From Pteria penguin (Eukaryota; Mollusca; Bivalvia; Pterioida; Pteriidae): a stretch of DNA of 64,000 bases. Below are positions 10,287-20,609 of this stretch, piece after piece. The DNA lies in the NCBI GenBank assembly GCA_035048485.1, contig CM068592.1, forward strand, positions 30,812,001 through 30,876,000. The letters run 5' to 3'. Every line of letters starts with the position of its first letter. The stretch's first letter is position 1. A program made the position numbers and the translations under genes. The notes under the pieces are model-generated. The model was not told the DNA's origin and did no database searches. It worked only from the letters and a program-made list of their open reading frames with translations.

Positions 10287-11509
10287 GTAAATCTACATTG
10301 ATTTTTGTTTCGGAGGTTTTCCCCCCGTAAATTGCCCAGTATCTGAGTATGCGCCCTGAGTATGGCAGTACTTGTAAGTGCGAGCACATTTACATTTCTA
10401 CAGACTACTGTAGAGCACATCGTTGAAAACCTCTAGTAAAAAAGAGTTGGGAAAGTGTGTCGCTCAGGGTCGTAGTAAATTTACGGGTTTTCTTGTAATC
10501 TTGTAATTTGTAGTAAAAAAACTCAAGGTTTACTTGCATGTATTTTACCTTTACTGGTGTAACATATTATCTTCATGATTCCGACATTTGTATAGAAACA
10601 TGTTTGTGCAGCGCAGTGCGGGTGAGATGAATCACCAAAATGGCACCTAACCGACAGGATAAACACCGTAATGGCACCAGAACAACACATATATTCATTA
10701 TAATGACTTATAACTCAATATCCAATTTATTCAGGCTTAATGATGTTCAAAATGCTGAAAAAATTTCAATATCAACTTTTCCCGGTAAACTAAGTTTGAT
10801 TTTTTCGAATATCCTAGATCTTTTATAAATGACATGTTTCATCATTTCGGCAGTTCTGGATTACGAAGAATTCAGGAATTGGCAATATCTGTCACAATTC
10901 AGATATAATTTGGTAGTATTTCTTTTACTGACTACAAATCACAAGGAAGTATGCATATATTAGTTATGCAAGTTCATTGGAGTGAGACCCCTCCCCCCCC
11001 ACTCCCCTTTTCCTCAACATCGAGAACTGTCTCAATCATGATATACATGTACATGTAGCTGTCATAAAGAAGGCCATTTTTCTTAACCTGAAATGGCAGG
11101 AAAAAAGTCATAACTTTGTCAATTATGTATCAAATTAAGATATAACTTTGTTATTGTATGTATAACATGTACATGTATGACTAATATAAAAAGTTGTTTT
11201 ATGCTATTTTGGTAAATATAAAGTGCCATTTTGTTGCTGTTCCAACTTCCATTGTTTACCTAGCCATTTTTGTTTAAGATGCGGCATCATGCCATTCCTG
11301 TATTTTCAGTTCGCCAGTTCAGTCCAAATATTTTGGAGAAATTACACAAAACACAGTGGGAAAATTACCCGAAATCACAATAGGAATCCGGTTGGAAATA
11401 TATGTGTGCTCATTCAAATCTTTGTAAAATACACAGTGTATTGTGTAATCCTGTATGTTACTCATTCTCGAAGTCAGATTGTTGTTCAGGGATTTCAGTA
11501 AGTGCTGGT
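10287..11509. other. Unassigned AT-rich stretch (intron-like)
   Basis: Short ORFs only, one C-run near 10990 and a few ACATGTACATGT-like palindromes. No recognisable gene or repeat. Confidence 0.6.
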
Positions 11510-11795
11510 AAGCCGGTATGACCTAATGGATAAGGTGCTCGGCTCGTGATCTTGTGGTCCCGAGTTCGACTCCAGCCCTGGGCACACCGGTGTTATGTCT
11601 TTCAGATGAGACTGTAAAAACAGAGGTCCCATGTCACGGTCGGCGTGGCATGTAAAAGATCCCTCACTGCTATAGATGGGTTTGTTGCAAAGGTCTAAAA
11701 TTGTCTGAAATGCATCAGGCAGATGCCGTCACCATATACGGGAAATAAGCATGCAATGACATTATACATGTATAATAATCAATCAGTCAGTGCTT
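11510..11795 (+). mobile_element. tRNA-derived SINE, family A
   Basis: The head has an A-box-like GACCTAATGGATAAGGTG and a B box GTTCGACTC (11564-11572), the internal RNA polymerase III promoter. The body has the family-A signatures GATGAGACTGTAAAAAC, AAAGATCCCTCACTGC, TTGCAAAGGTC and GATGCCGTCACCATATACG. It ends in ATCAATCAGT-type repeats. Not a functional tRNA gene: it continues well past the tRNA part. Confidence 0.8.
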
Positions 11796-12088
11796 GCACC
11801 GGGTGAAATACTGCAGATTCAAATGATGGAAGTCACTGATTCATCTTGAATTCACTCACACTCACATTCGCACATACGATGCTCAAAATGAAATACATCA
11901 AATTTCTAAATCACTTCCTCAAGTAATACTTTTTGAAAACCATGGGTGACATATGGTAACCTAATATGTGCCATATTTGTTGGGGGATTAGTCACTGGAA
12001 ATATCTTTGCTTCAATATGAAGAATTAGATATCTTGAAATTTCATTATTTCATTATGTCGTCATATCAGATTTAAAGAAGAAAATCGA
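11796..12088. other. Unassigned
   Basis: AT-rich, no recognisable feature. Confidence 0.5.
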
Positions 12089-12295
12089 GTCAGTTTTTGC
12101 AAGATTCCTCAATGAATTTCAGCAACTTAATTAATTGTATAGCTTTTCTTACAAGTTGTGCTGAAATTATGATTCAGTACACTTGCAAATTTGGTCCATG
12201 ATAAACATTTGAGTTTATTCCCCAAGGGTATCTTTGTCAGAATTTTATCTTCATTTTGATCTTGGTGTGATGTCACGCCAACTTCAAGAATACGT
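12089..12295. repeat. Direct repeat, left copy (about 207 bp)
   Basis: Runs from GTCAGTTTTTGCA to CTTCAAGAATACG and repeats at 12411-12613 with few differences (about 95 percent by eye). The two are separated by about 115 bp. Confidence 0.85.
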
Positions 12296-12410
12296 ATACA
12301 TGTACATGTATTATTCATGTATAGTGCACCCTGGTAGCATTGACAACCTTTGAACACCAGCCATGACATTATAAAGGGGCGGCATTATAATAATTAGGTT
12401 TGTCCATTAA

Positions 12411-12613
12411 GTCAGTTTTTGCATGATTCCTCAATGAATTTCAGCAACTTAATTGTATAGCTTTTGTCACAGGTTGTGCTGAAATTATAATTCAGTAAAC
12501 TTGCAAATTTGGTCCATGATAAACATTTGAGTTTATTCCCCAGGGTTATCTTTGTCAGAATTTTATCTTCATTTCGATCTTGGTGTGATGTCACGCCAAC
12601 TTCAAGAATACGT
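12411..12613. repeat. Direct repeat, right copy (about 203 bp)
   Basis: Second copy of 12089-12295, with a 4-base deletion (AATT) near its middle. Confidence 0.85.
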
Positions 12614-13378
12614 CAATATTTAGAAAAAGCGTGATTAAATTTATTTTTAGTACTTATAATTCGTAATGTACGAGTCAATACATGTAAGTTTGATCAAATG
12701 AGAAAATATATGTGCCGTTATTCCATCGATTTAGACGAGTTACAATATTCATGCGCTGGAGGACATGCAGTCTTTCCGAATAATTGTCGGAAGGTCTCGA
12801 AAAATTGCGATTGACATTATTGTGTAGCTCTGCCGTAACTAGTCCGTACTAGTATCCTTTGTATTATAATTAATAGAACTTGAGAATATCGCTTCTTTTT
12901 ATAACAGTGGAATTCAAAGTACTCTACAATCTTCACCTCACAACAATAAACAAACATCTTGGTAGTTGTTGATGTGTAATGCTACTAAAAATAGCCAGTT
13001 ATTTATAGATCTCCATGTGTAAAAATGGTTTCCCCCAAATGCACATGTACAGCGGGAGACTGTCCAGATTGCTAATTTCACACTACTGTCAAGATCAAAA
13101 GTGATAAGAGAGAACGAGATAACTATATAGTACGAGACGGAGACGTACAGGGGCGGAGCCGTTGTTTATATGAAAACGAGCACCTGTGCGCAGACCGCGT
13201 TTTTGTCAGTACTGATCCTAAACATTACACGCTTGGTGTGTGATCTCTTGGTGGATCACGACTTTATTACCTTTGATGTACTTGACCATGCAATTCCGTC
13301 CTTGAGGACTTTCAAGTCCTTTCATTGTAAGAGTTATTGCCCTTGAACATTTAAACTTTCTTAAAATATTAGTTTAAG
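12614..13378. other. Unassigned
   Basis: No convincing ORF or repeat seen. Confidence 0.5.
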
Positions 13379-13585
13379 CTGGCGTGTTCTAGTGGTATTG
13401 CGCTGGCCTCTTGATCGGGAGGCCGGAGTTCAAGTCCCACTCTGGTCATGCTGGTGTCCTTTCTTTTGGATGAAATAGTATAAACCAAGGCCCTGTGTCG
13501 TGGTATGCATAGCACATTAAACATCCCTCACTGCTTCGGGTGGGTCCTTTGCAAAGGTCAAAATTTGTATGCCCTGCATCATCCA
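13379..13585 (+). mobile_element. tRNA-derived SINE, family A (3' truncated)
   Basis: The head has TTCTAGTGGTATTGCGCTGG (A-box region) and B box GTTCAAGTCCC. The body signatures CCCTCACTGCTTCGGGTGGG and TTGCAAAGGTC match the SINE at 43571. It is cut off at the GCATCA segment and fused to an AGCTCACC-family fragment. Confidence 0.75.
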
Positions 13586-14115
13586 AATTTGTCATCAGGT
13601 TTTGCCACCATGGCTAAAAAAATAGGTTTCACTTGTACCACTTGGTATTTAGAATATGAAGAGAAGCGGTTCAAATCCAGCTGTATTCAATTTTTCTTTC
13701 ATTTCTTTACACATCTTTATAAGTTTTATATTTTTCACAACACTCAACACATGAAATTAAGCCATTTCGAGTTGGATGTGGACAATATTTGAAGCAATTG
13801 TTGTTCATGACCCAGACTTGTAATCAGTCGACAAAAGGCCCTATCTAAAGAAAATGACTAACTTGTTGCCCTGAATCTCGTCTTCAAGAGACAAAGCAAA
13901 TCTTAATTAAATTAAAATATCAAAATCATCTGAATGGATGTGAAAAAATTGTTGTTGTTTTTTATTTTGGTCTGAAAAAAAATTGACATATTTTCATCAT
14001 TTGTGTTGACTTAGTCACATTTATGCAAAAAAATAGATGAGTCTTCTTCCTTCCTGCATGACTGATCATCTAGGTACTCAGTTGAGCGATATAGGGGCCT
14101 CATGTTTGTGTCTGT
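13586..14115 (+). repeat. 3' fragment of AGCTCACC-family element
   Basis: Collinear with 16120-17476: GCCACCATG, TACCACTTGG, GCGGTTCAAATCCAGCTG, ACTGATCATCTAGGTAC, GAGCGATATAGG. The final hairpin is degraded. Confidence 0.7.
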
Positions 14116-14550
14116 CTCACTCTGTCACTTTTTTCTTCCAGAATTATTTTAGGTTAAACATGTTCAACTTTGTGGTTTTTATTATTTTGATTGAAAGTTA
14201 GTACACTCAGTCCTACATAGCAGACTTCCAGATCAGTCACACTTGTGAGATTCTATTTCTGACAAAGTTATGGCCCTTAATTGATTGCAAATCATTGAGA
14301 ATTGTGTTTTTGACTGGGTTGCAAAACAAAATCTAGTATTTACATGTAAATTGACATAGACCATCTTCATATTCGTTTGGCATCAACAATTTGCATTTAG
14401 CCAGATTTCTTGCATATCATTAATAATACCTACTTTAAACTTGGTACATGTGTGTTTGTAAACATTGATGAGTTCTTCCAGACTAATCCGAAATTTAGTG
14501 ACCTTGACCTTCATATCATGCTTCAGTGAATATAAGGTAAAACTGATTTT
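14116..14550 (+). repeat. Degraded dispersed repeat
   Basis: Segments such as GAGTTCTTCC, AAATTTAGTGACCTTGACC and TATGCTTCAGTGAA recur at 44208-44470 and in weaker form at 19230-19560. Family unknown. Confidence 0.5.
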
Positions 14551-17476
14551 AGCTCACCTGAGCGTAGCTCAAATGAGCTAATGTCATAGTGCAGCGTCCG
14601 TCGTCCGTCGTTAACTTTTCTACATTTTCGACATCTCCTCCAGAACCGCTGCACAGAATTTCACCAAACTCCATAGGAAGTAAGTACTCAAGGTCCTCTA
14701 CAAAGTTTGTGTTTTTTATGCCGATCCGTGATCCAAGATGGCCGCCATTGGTTCTGATTGGTTGACACATTTTCGACTTCTCCTCCAGAACTGCTGCACA
14801 GAATTTCAGAATTTCACCAAACTTCATAGGAAGTAAGTACTCAAGGTCCTCTTCCAAGTTTGTGTTTTTTATGCCGATCCGTGATCCAAGATGGCCGCCA
14901 TTGGCTCTGATTGGTTGACACATTTTCGACTTCTCCTCCAGAACTGCTGCACAGAATTTCACCAAACTTCATAGGAAGTAACTACTCAAGGTCCTCTACC
15001 AAGTTTGTGTTTTTTTTGCCGATCCGTAATCCAAGATGGCCGCCATTGGCTCTGATTGGTTGACACATTTTCGACTTCTTCTCCAGAACTGCTGCACAGA
15101 ATTTCACCAAACTTCATAGGAAGTAAGTACTCAAAGTCCTCTACCAAGTTTGTGTTTTTAATGCCGATCCGTGATCCAAGATGGCCGTTATTGGGTCTGA
15201 TTGGTTGACACATTTTCGACTTCTCCTCCAGAACCGCAGCACAAAATTTCACCAAACTTCATAAGAAGTAAGTACTCAAGGTCCTCTACCAAGTTTGTGT
15301 TTTTTATGCCTATCCGTGATCCAAGATGGCCGCCATTGGCTCTGATTGGTTGACACATTTTCGACTTCTCCTCCAGAAAAGATGCACAGAATTTCACCAA
15401 ACTTCATAGGAAGTTGGTACTCAAGGTCCTCTACCAAGTTTGTGTTTTTTATGCCAGTCAGTGATCCAAGATGGCCGCCATTGGCTCTGATTGGTTGAAA
15501 CATTTTCAACTTCTTCTCCAGATTGGCTGCACAGAATTTCATCAAACCTCATAGGAAGTTGGTACTCAAGGTCCTCTACCAAGTTTGTGTTCGGGATCCA
15601 GATTCCCTCAGGGGTGGATCCAGGGCGGGACCAAAAGTGCCCAGAATGGTACCCCTCTTCAAACATCTTCTTCTCCAGAACCAGTACATGAATGGTGAAA
15701 CTAATTGCATTTCAACAATCTATAAAGATGGGTTATTAAAAATTGTGTTCGGCGTTAAGATCCGTCAAATAGAAATTTACGCTTTTTTGGCGTGTTTCTG
15801 GACTTAGTCATTTCAATGAAGAAAAGTGTCATGTTTTTCAATTAATTGATATTGATGATTTCTTAATGACTATTTTGATCACAATTGTGGTAAGGAATAT
15901 TATTGTGAAAGAATTTTGTTGTTATCTCAATTTTTGAATTTTTTATGAATTTTTTAAAGACTTCCAGAAAAAAAATGGGGGGGGGGGGGGGCGGGGGGTT
16001 GGCCATTTTTCACATTTTCAACTTTTTCTATAAAACCACATGAAAGATTTTTATGAAACATGGAATACATGAAGTACTAAAAGTCCTCTATCAATTTGGT
16101 AAATTTCATCCAAATTGGTTAACAGATAATGCCACCATGTCTAAAAAGTAGGTCTCACAATGGTACATATACCACTTGGTAATTGAAATATGGAGAGTAG
16201 CGGTTCAAATCCAGCTGTGGTCAAAAAAATTTTTTTTTTTTTTTACACATCTAAATAAGGTTTTAGATGTTTCTCAACACTCAACTTATGAAATTAGGAA
16301 TTTTACGTTTGAGACTTCCAAAAAAAAAGGGGGGGGGGGGGGAGGCCATTTTTCACATTTTCAACTTTTTCTACAAAACTGTTTGAAGGATTTTAATAAA
16401 TCTTGGTAGAAATAAGTCACTTATGATCCTCTTCAAATTCTGTTGTTTTTGTCCAGACCTGTTTACAGGTGGCGCCACCTTAGCAAAAGTAGGTCACAAA
16501 AGAGTTCCCTCCTTTAAACAATATTCTTTTTCATACAGGCTGTATACAGAGACAAACAGAATGCATAGAAATGATCTAGAGGGATGAGTGAAGACGTATT
16601 GTCATTTTGGTTCCCTTCCAAAATCAAATTTTAGAATTTTTTTTGGACATTTCTTTGGACTTGGTGATTCAATGCAGAAAAAAAGTGTCATATTTCCTAG
16701 TTAATTGATAATGATGATTTCTTATGGACTATTGTGATCATAATTATGGTAAGGATTGTTACTTTGAAAGAATTTTGTCAATATCTCAATTTTTGGATTT
16801 TTTATGAATTTTTTAAGACTTCCAAATGAGGGTGTATAGGAACAATTCAATCACATTTTTCACTTCTGCTGTTATACCGCATGAAAGATTTTAATGAAAC
16901 ATGGAATACATGAAGTACTAAAGGTCCTCTATCAATATGGTAAATTTCATCCAAATTGGTTAACAGATAATGTCACCATGTCTGAAAAGCAGTTCTCACA
17001 ATGGTACATATACCACTTGGTCATTGAAATATGGAGAGTAGCGGTTCAAATCCAGCTGTGGTTAAAAATTTTTTTTTCATTTCTTTACACATCTAAATAA
17101 GTTTTTAGATGTTTCTCAACACTCAACATATGAAATTAGGCAATTTTAAGTTAGATCTGGACAATATTTGAAACAATTGTTGTTCATGACCCAGACTTGA
17201 AATCAGTCAACAAAAGGCCCCACCTAAAGAAAATGACTAACTTGTTGCCCTGAATGACATCTTGCAGAGACAAAGGAAATGCTTAATATCAAAATCACCT
17301 GAGTGGAAGTGCAAAAAAGTGTTGTTTTTTATTCTAGCCAGAAATAAAATTTGACATATTTTCAACATTTGTGTTGACTTAGTCACATTAATGCAAAAAT
17401 AAATGAATTCTTCCTTCATGCACGACTGATCATCTAGGTACACAGGTGAGCGATATAGGCCCACTTGGGCCTCTTG
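14551..17476 (+). mobile_element. Nonautonomous Helentron-like element, AGCTCACC family, copy 1
   Basis: The 5' end AGCTCACCTGAGC folds (TAGCTCA/TGAGCTA at 14565-14580). The 3' end has the inverse AGGTGAGC, then hairpin GGCCC-ACTT-GGGCC (17458-17471), then TCTTG|TT. This order (5' hairpin, subterminal inverse, 3' hairpin, CTTG|TT) equals that of the main Helentron. No protein. A 145-bp tandem array fills 14630-15590 and A/G-runs lie near 15970 and 16325. The next element begins at the following base. Confidence 0.7.
14630..15590. repeat. Tandem repeat, about 145-bp period, 6-7 copies
   Basis: Units contain CTGCACAGAATTTCACCAAA, AGTACTCAAGGTCCTC and GATCCAAGATGGCCGCCATT. Long minus-strand ORFs across it (89-138 aa) are by-products of the near-3n repeat and are not genes. 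Confidence 0.9.
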
Positions 17477-17749
17477 TTATACCCCCGCAAACGAAGTTTG
17501 GGGGGTATACAGGAATCATCATGTCAATCCGTCTGGCCCGATTTGTGTTTGCTGCATAACTTTTGTACCATAGGACTATGGATGATCAAACCTGGTATAT
17601 GGATGCATCATGGGTAGGGGATGTACCAAAAGTAGGTCACTGTGCCCTTGATTTGGCTTTGGACCTCTATTATAGTAAGTAGCACCTAGGATTATTATAC
17701 CTGTTCTATGGATGCATCATGGGAGGACAGTTTGTTGTGTACCAAAATA

Positions 17750-17764
17750 AGGTCACTGTGACCT
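17750..17764. promoter_or_regulatory. ERE-type palindrome 1
   Basis: AGGTCA-CTG-TGACCT is a perfect match to the nuclear-receptor inverted repeat with 3-bp spacer (estrogen response element consensus). Activity unknown. Confidence 0.4.
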
Positions 17765-17904
17765 TGATTTTGACCTTGGCCTATGACCTCCGTAATGGTG
17801 AAACCTTGTTTATCAAATAAATAATCCAAATCCCCACCCCTAAGCTATATATTTCCTTATTCCTCATGATAAGACAAGTTGTATAGCACAACTTGTGGAT
17901 CCCC

Positions 17905-18715
17905 AGGGTAATTAGTCCCCTACCGGCATACGCTTGTAGATATTCATCCAATTTTTGGTGTGTGAGTATACTACCATGAGTTACAGATCAAGTTTGAGTT
18001 CCGTTTCGGTCCACTGATTTTTGACGGAATTACCACCCTTAGAATTAGGAAATTTCTTTAAAATGTCAGTTTTCCAGACTTTTTTTTCTAAACGCTTGTA
18101 GATATTCATCCAATTTTTGGTGTGTGAGTGTACCACCATGAGTTACAGATCAAGTTCGAGTTTCATTACGGTCCACTGATTTTTGACAGAATTACAGCCC
18201 TTGGAATTAGAAAATTCCTTTGAAATGGCAGTTTTCCGGACTTTTTTTCTAAACGCTTGTAGATATTTATCCAATTTTTGGTGTGTGAGTCTACCACCAT
18301 GAGATACAGATCAAGTTCCAGTTCCGTTTTGGTCCACTGATTTTTGACGAGATTACGGCCCTTGGAATTAGAAAATTTCTTTAAAATGGCAGTTTTAAGG
18401 ACTTTTTTTCTAAACGCTTGTAGATATTCATCCAATTTTTGGTGTGTGAGTATACCACCAGAGTTACAGATCAAGTTCGAGTTTTGTTTAGGTCCACTGA
18501 TTTTTGACGGAATTACGGCCCTTGAAATTAGAAAATTTCTTTAAAGGTTGTGATCAAATACTTAACTTGCTGGCAGCCTGAAAGATAGCATGTTGTGTGT
18601 GTGTGTGTATAGGTGTGTGTGTGTGGTTTTTTTTTTTGGGGGGGGTCTAAGTTTTCCATTTACCGGTAGGGGACTTAGTATTGCCTAAGCAATACTTTCA
18701 GAATGCTTGTTCATT
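17905..18715 (+). mobile_element. Nested nonautonomous element, AGTCCCC family
   Basis: The inverted pair AGTCCCCTACCGG (17914-17926) and CCGGTAGGGGACT (18663-18675) is perfect over 13 bp. It is followed by hairpin AGTATTGC-CTAA-GCAATACT and ATGCTTG|TT. Four tandem copies of an about 160-bp unit (GCTTGTAGATATTCATCCAA, TTTTTGGTGTGTGAGT, TTTTTGACGG) lie at 17931-18550, with GT and G runs at 18594-18645. Confidence 0.75.
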
Positions 18716-18859
18716 TTAATTCTCAACCTATTCCAGGAATCTTCAATTAACTCAAAACTGGTTCAGATCCCAACCCCTTAACCACATATTTTCTTATTCC
18801 TCATGACAAAACAAGTGTGGATGCATCATGGGAATGGGATGCCTCATGTACCAAAAATT

Positions 18860-18874
18860 AGGTCACTGTGACCT
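18860..18874. promoter_or_regulatory. ERE-type palindrome 2
   Basis: Same 15 bp, followed by TGACCTTGACC, which contains the inverse of TCAAGGTCA (NR5A/ERR half-site). Confidence 0.4.
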
Positions 18875-19017
18875 TGACCTTGGTTTTTGAACCTCTTTGA
18901 TAGTAAAACCTGGGCCACTTCGTGTCCCGAGCATAATTTATTAACCATAGCACCTAGGCTTATCAAACCTTACATGTAGATGCATTATGGGAAGGGTATG
19001 TGTCATGTACCAAAACT

Positions 19018-19032
19018 AGGTCACTGTGACCT
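19018..19032. promoter_or_regulatory. ERE-type palindrome 3
   Basis: Same 15 bp in the same element; followed by TGACTTTGACC. Confidence 0.4.
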
Positions 19033-19179
19033 TGACTTTGACCTCAATGATAGTAAATAGCTTCTAGGATTATGATACCTGTTCTATGAATGCCTTATGG
19101 GTTGTCATAAATGGATGAATTATTGCATGTCTCTACTTTGTTGCCGTGGGGGGTATTTGTCCCGTTAGGACAGCTCTTG

Positions 19180-20600
19180 TTTGTTAAGCTTCATTTGTCT
19201 CAACAACCATTAATGATACCTACATTGACTTTGGTAGTCTTGTAGACAATGAATGAAGAGTAATTCCAGACTGATACAAAATTTGATAACTTAAGAGCTC
19301 TTAATGATTTTTACATTCAAGTGATGCTGTCTTTGACAGTTTTTTGTCCAGATAATTATTTGCTAAACTTTATGGAACATGAGAACATTGAAAGTTGGTA
19401 CACTTGTAGTCCTACAATGTATATAGCACAGTTACGAATCAAGTTCATGTTTCATGATATTCCCTCTATAATTCTAACAGAGGGATGACCTTTTATTGAC
19501 TGACAATCATTGCAAATTCTGTTATACAAAATTATTATAGCCTAACTTTGAGGTATATGATTGAAAGTTGGTATATTGGAAGGCTCACACAGCTAATCAC
19601 ATTTGTCACATCTTGCAATGTTTTGTTCCAAAATGTAACAAAATTTCCCAAATGTAACACATGATTATATATATACACCAATTTTTGAAAACAAACACCA
19701 TTGTTTTTATCATACACTCAGAGTTAAAAAAATATGTCACAAAGTTTTCAGACACAGTTTTTGGTCCAGTTAGTGCATTGCATTGTTATATTTAGCAGAA
19801 TTACAGATCAGTTTAATGTTTTGTGAGATTTTGTCCATTTATGACTCGAGTTATGACCCTACATTGACGAAAATCAATGAAAAGTTTATTGAATATTCTG
19901 TTCTCCACAATTTCTTTAGGTTATACTTCATTTTATTTTCATTTAAATTTTGTAAACTTCTCATACTTTAGCCTTGTTCATGTACTTTGTGGCTTGATCT
20001 CTCAGCTATTTTTTGTTCTATGATCATGATCTCTACATTTCAAGAATTGAAAAAATAAAACTTATTGACCTTTACTTGTTTGAAAACAAAACATTGATTT
20101 TTGATCTGTGATTTTTGTTGTACTGAATTATTTCTGATACAATAGTTGATGACAGTGTGACATTGTTTGTCATGGTTGGCTTTCATAATAGGGTTTAAAA
20201 ACCTTTAGCTTCAGCCTTCTTTTTGATATTTGTAGTGCCTTATGGCTGGGCTTTTCCATTAATGCCATAACTTGAAACCTTGTCTCTCATGTTTGATCTA
20301 CATTTCAAAAACTAATTTCCTAGATACAGGTGCTCAAACGTAAGCGCTTAGGATTTCATTTTTCACATGTAAGTTCCTTGGTATTAGACCATTTTTATTG
20401 ATACCATATTAATAATCTTGTGACAATGTTTCTGACGACTGTATGCATTTGACCAACAAAAAAAATTAAAAAAAAAACTTTATGTCTTTTTACCCCATTT
20501 ATACACACACAGCTCTAAAGGGGGTTTTAAGGCTATCACATTACAGACCGGTCTTCACGCACAATTCTTTCAGTTGTTATTCTGTATTCATGTATATCTA
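19180..20600. repeat. Degraded repeats and unassigned sequence upstream of ORF copy 1
   Basis: 19230-19560 resembles 14150-14540 (GAAAGTTGGTA, GTAGTCCTACA, GATTGAAAGTTGG). 19560-20600 shows no recognisable feature and does not match the sequence upstream of copy 2. Confidence 0.45.
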
Positions 20601-20609
20601 TTTTCCAGA
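20601..20609 (+). promoter_or_regulatory. Possible splice acceptor before ORF copy 1
   Basis: TATCTATTTTCCAG then A then ATG. The pyrimidine-rich AG sits directly before the start codon. Copy 2 has TATGTTTTTAAG|G|ATG at the same place while the sequences further upstream differ, as expected if the ORF is a downstream exon. Confidence 0.35.

Larger units (their letters stand above)
17477..19179 (+). mobile_element. Nonautonomous Helentron-like element, TATACCCCC family
   Basis: The 5' hairpin is TATACCCCC / GGGGGTATA (17478-17509) with an inner CAAAC/GTTTG. The 3' end has GGGGGGTAT (19148-19156), hairpin TGTCC/GGACA (19158-19172) and GCTCTTG|TT. It starts directly at the CTTG of the preceding element. 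It carries three AGGTCACTGTGACCT palindromes. A second element (17905-18715) is inserted in it. Confidence 0.75.

Noticed and set aside
11510..11590. tRNA gene
   Set aside because: A- and B-box sequences are present but the sequence continues into a SINE body and the cloverleaf is imperfect; the same holds for the other tRNA-like heads.
14549..15666. Overlapping minus-strand ORFs of 70-138 aa containing repeated MVKFCAAVLEEKSK-like text
   Set aside because: They are produced by the 145-bp tandem repeat inside a noncoding element; the frame changes from unit to unit and no start or domain is conserved.
17931..18550. Regularly spaced repeats resembling a CRISPR array
   Set aside because: The whole 160-bp period is repeated, with no unique spacers, in a eukaryotic transposon.
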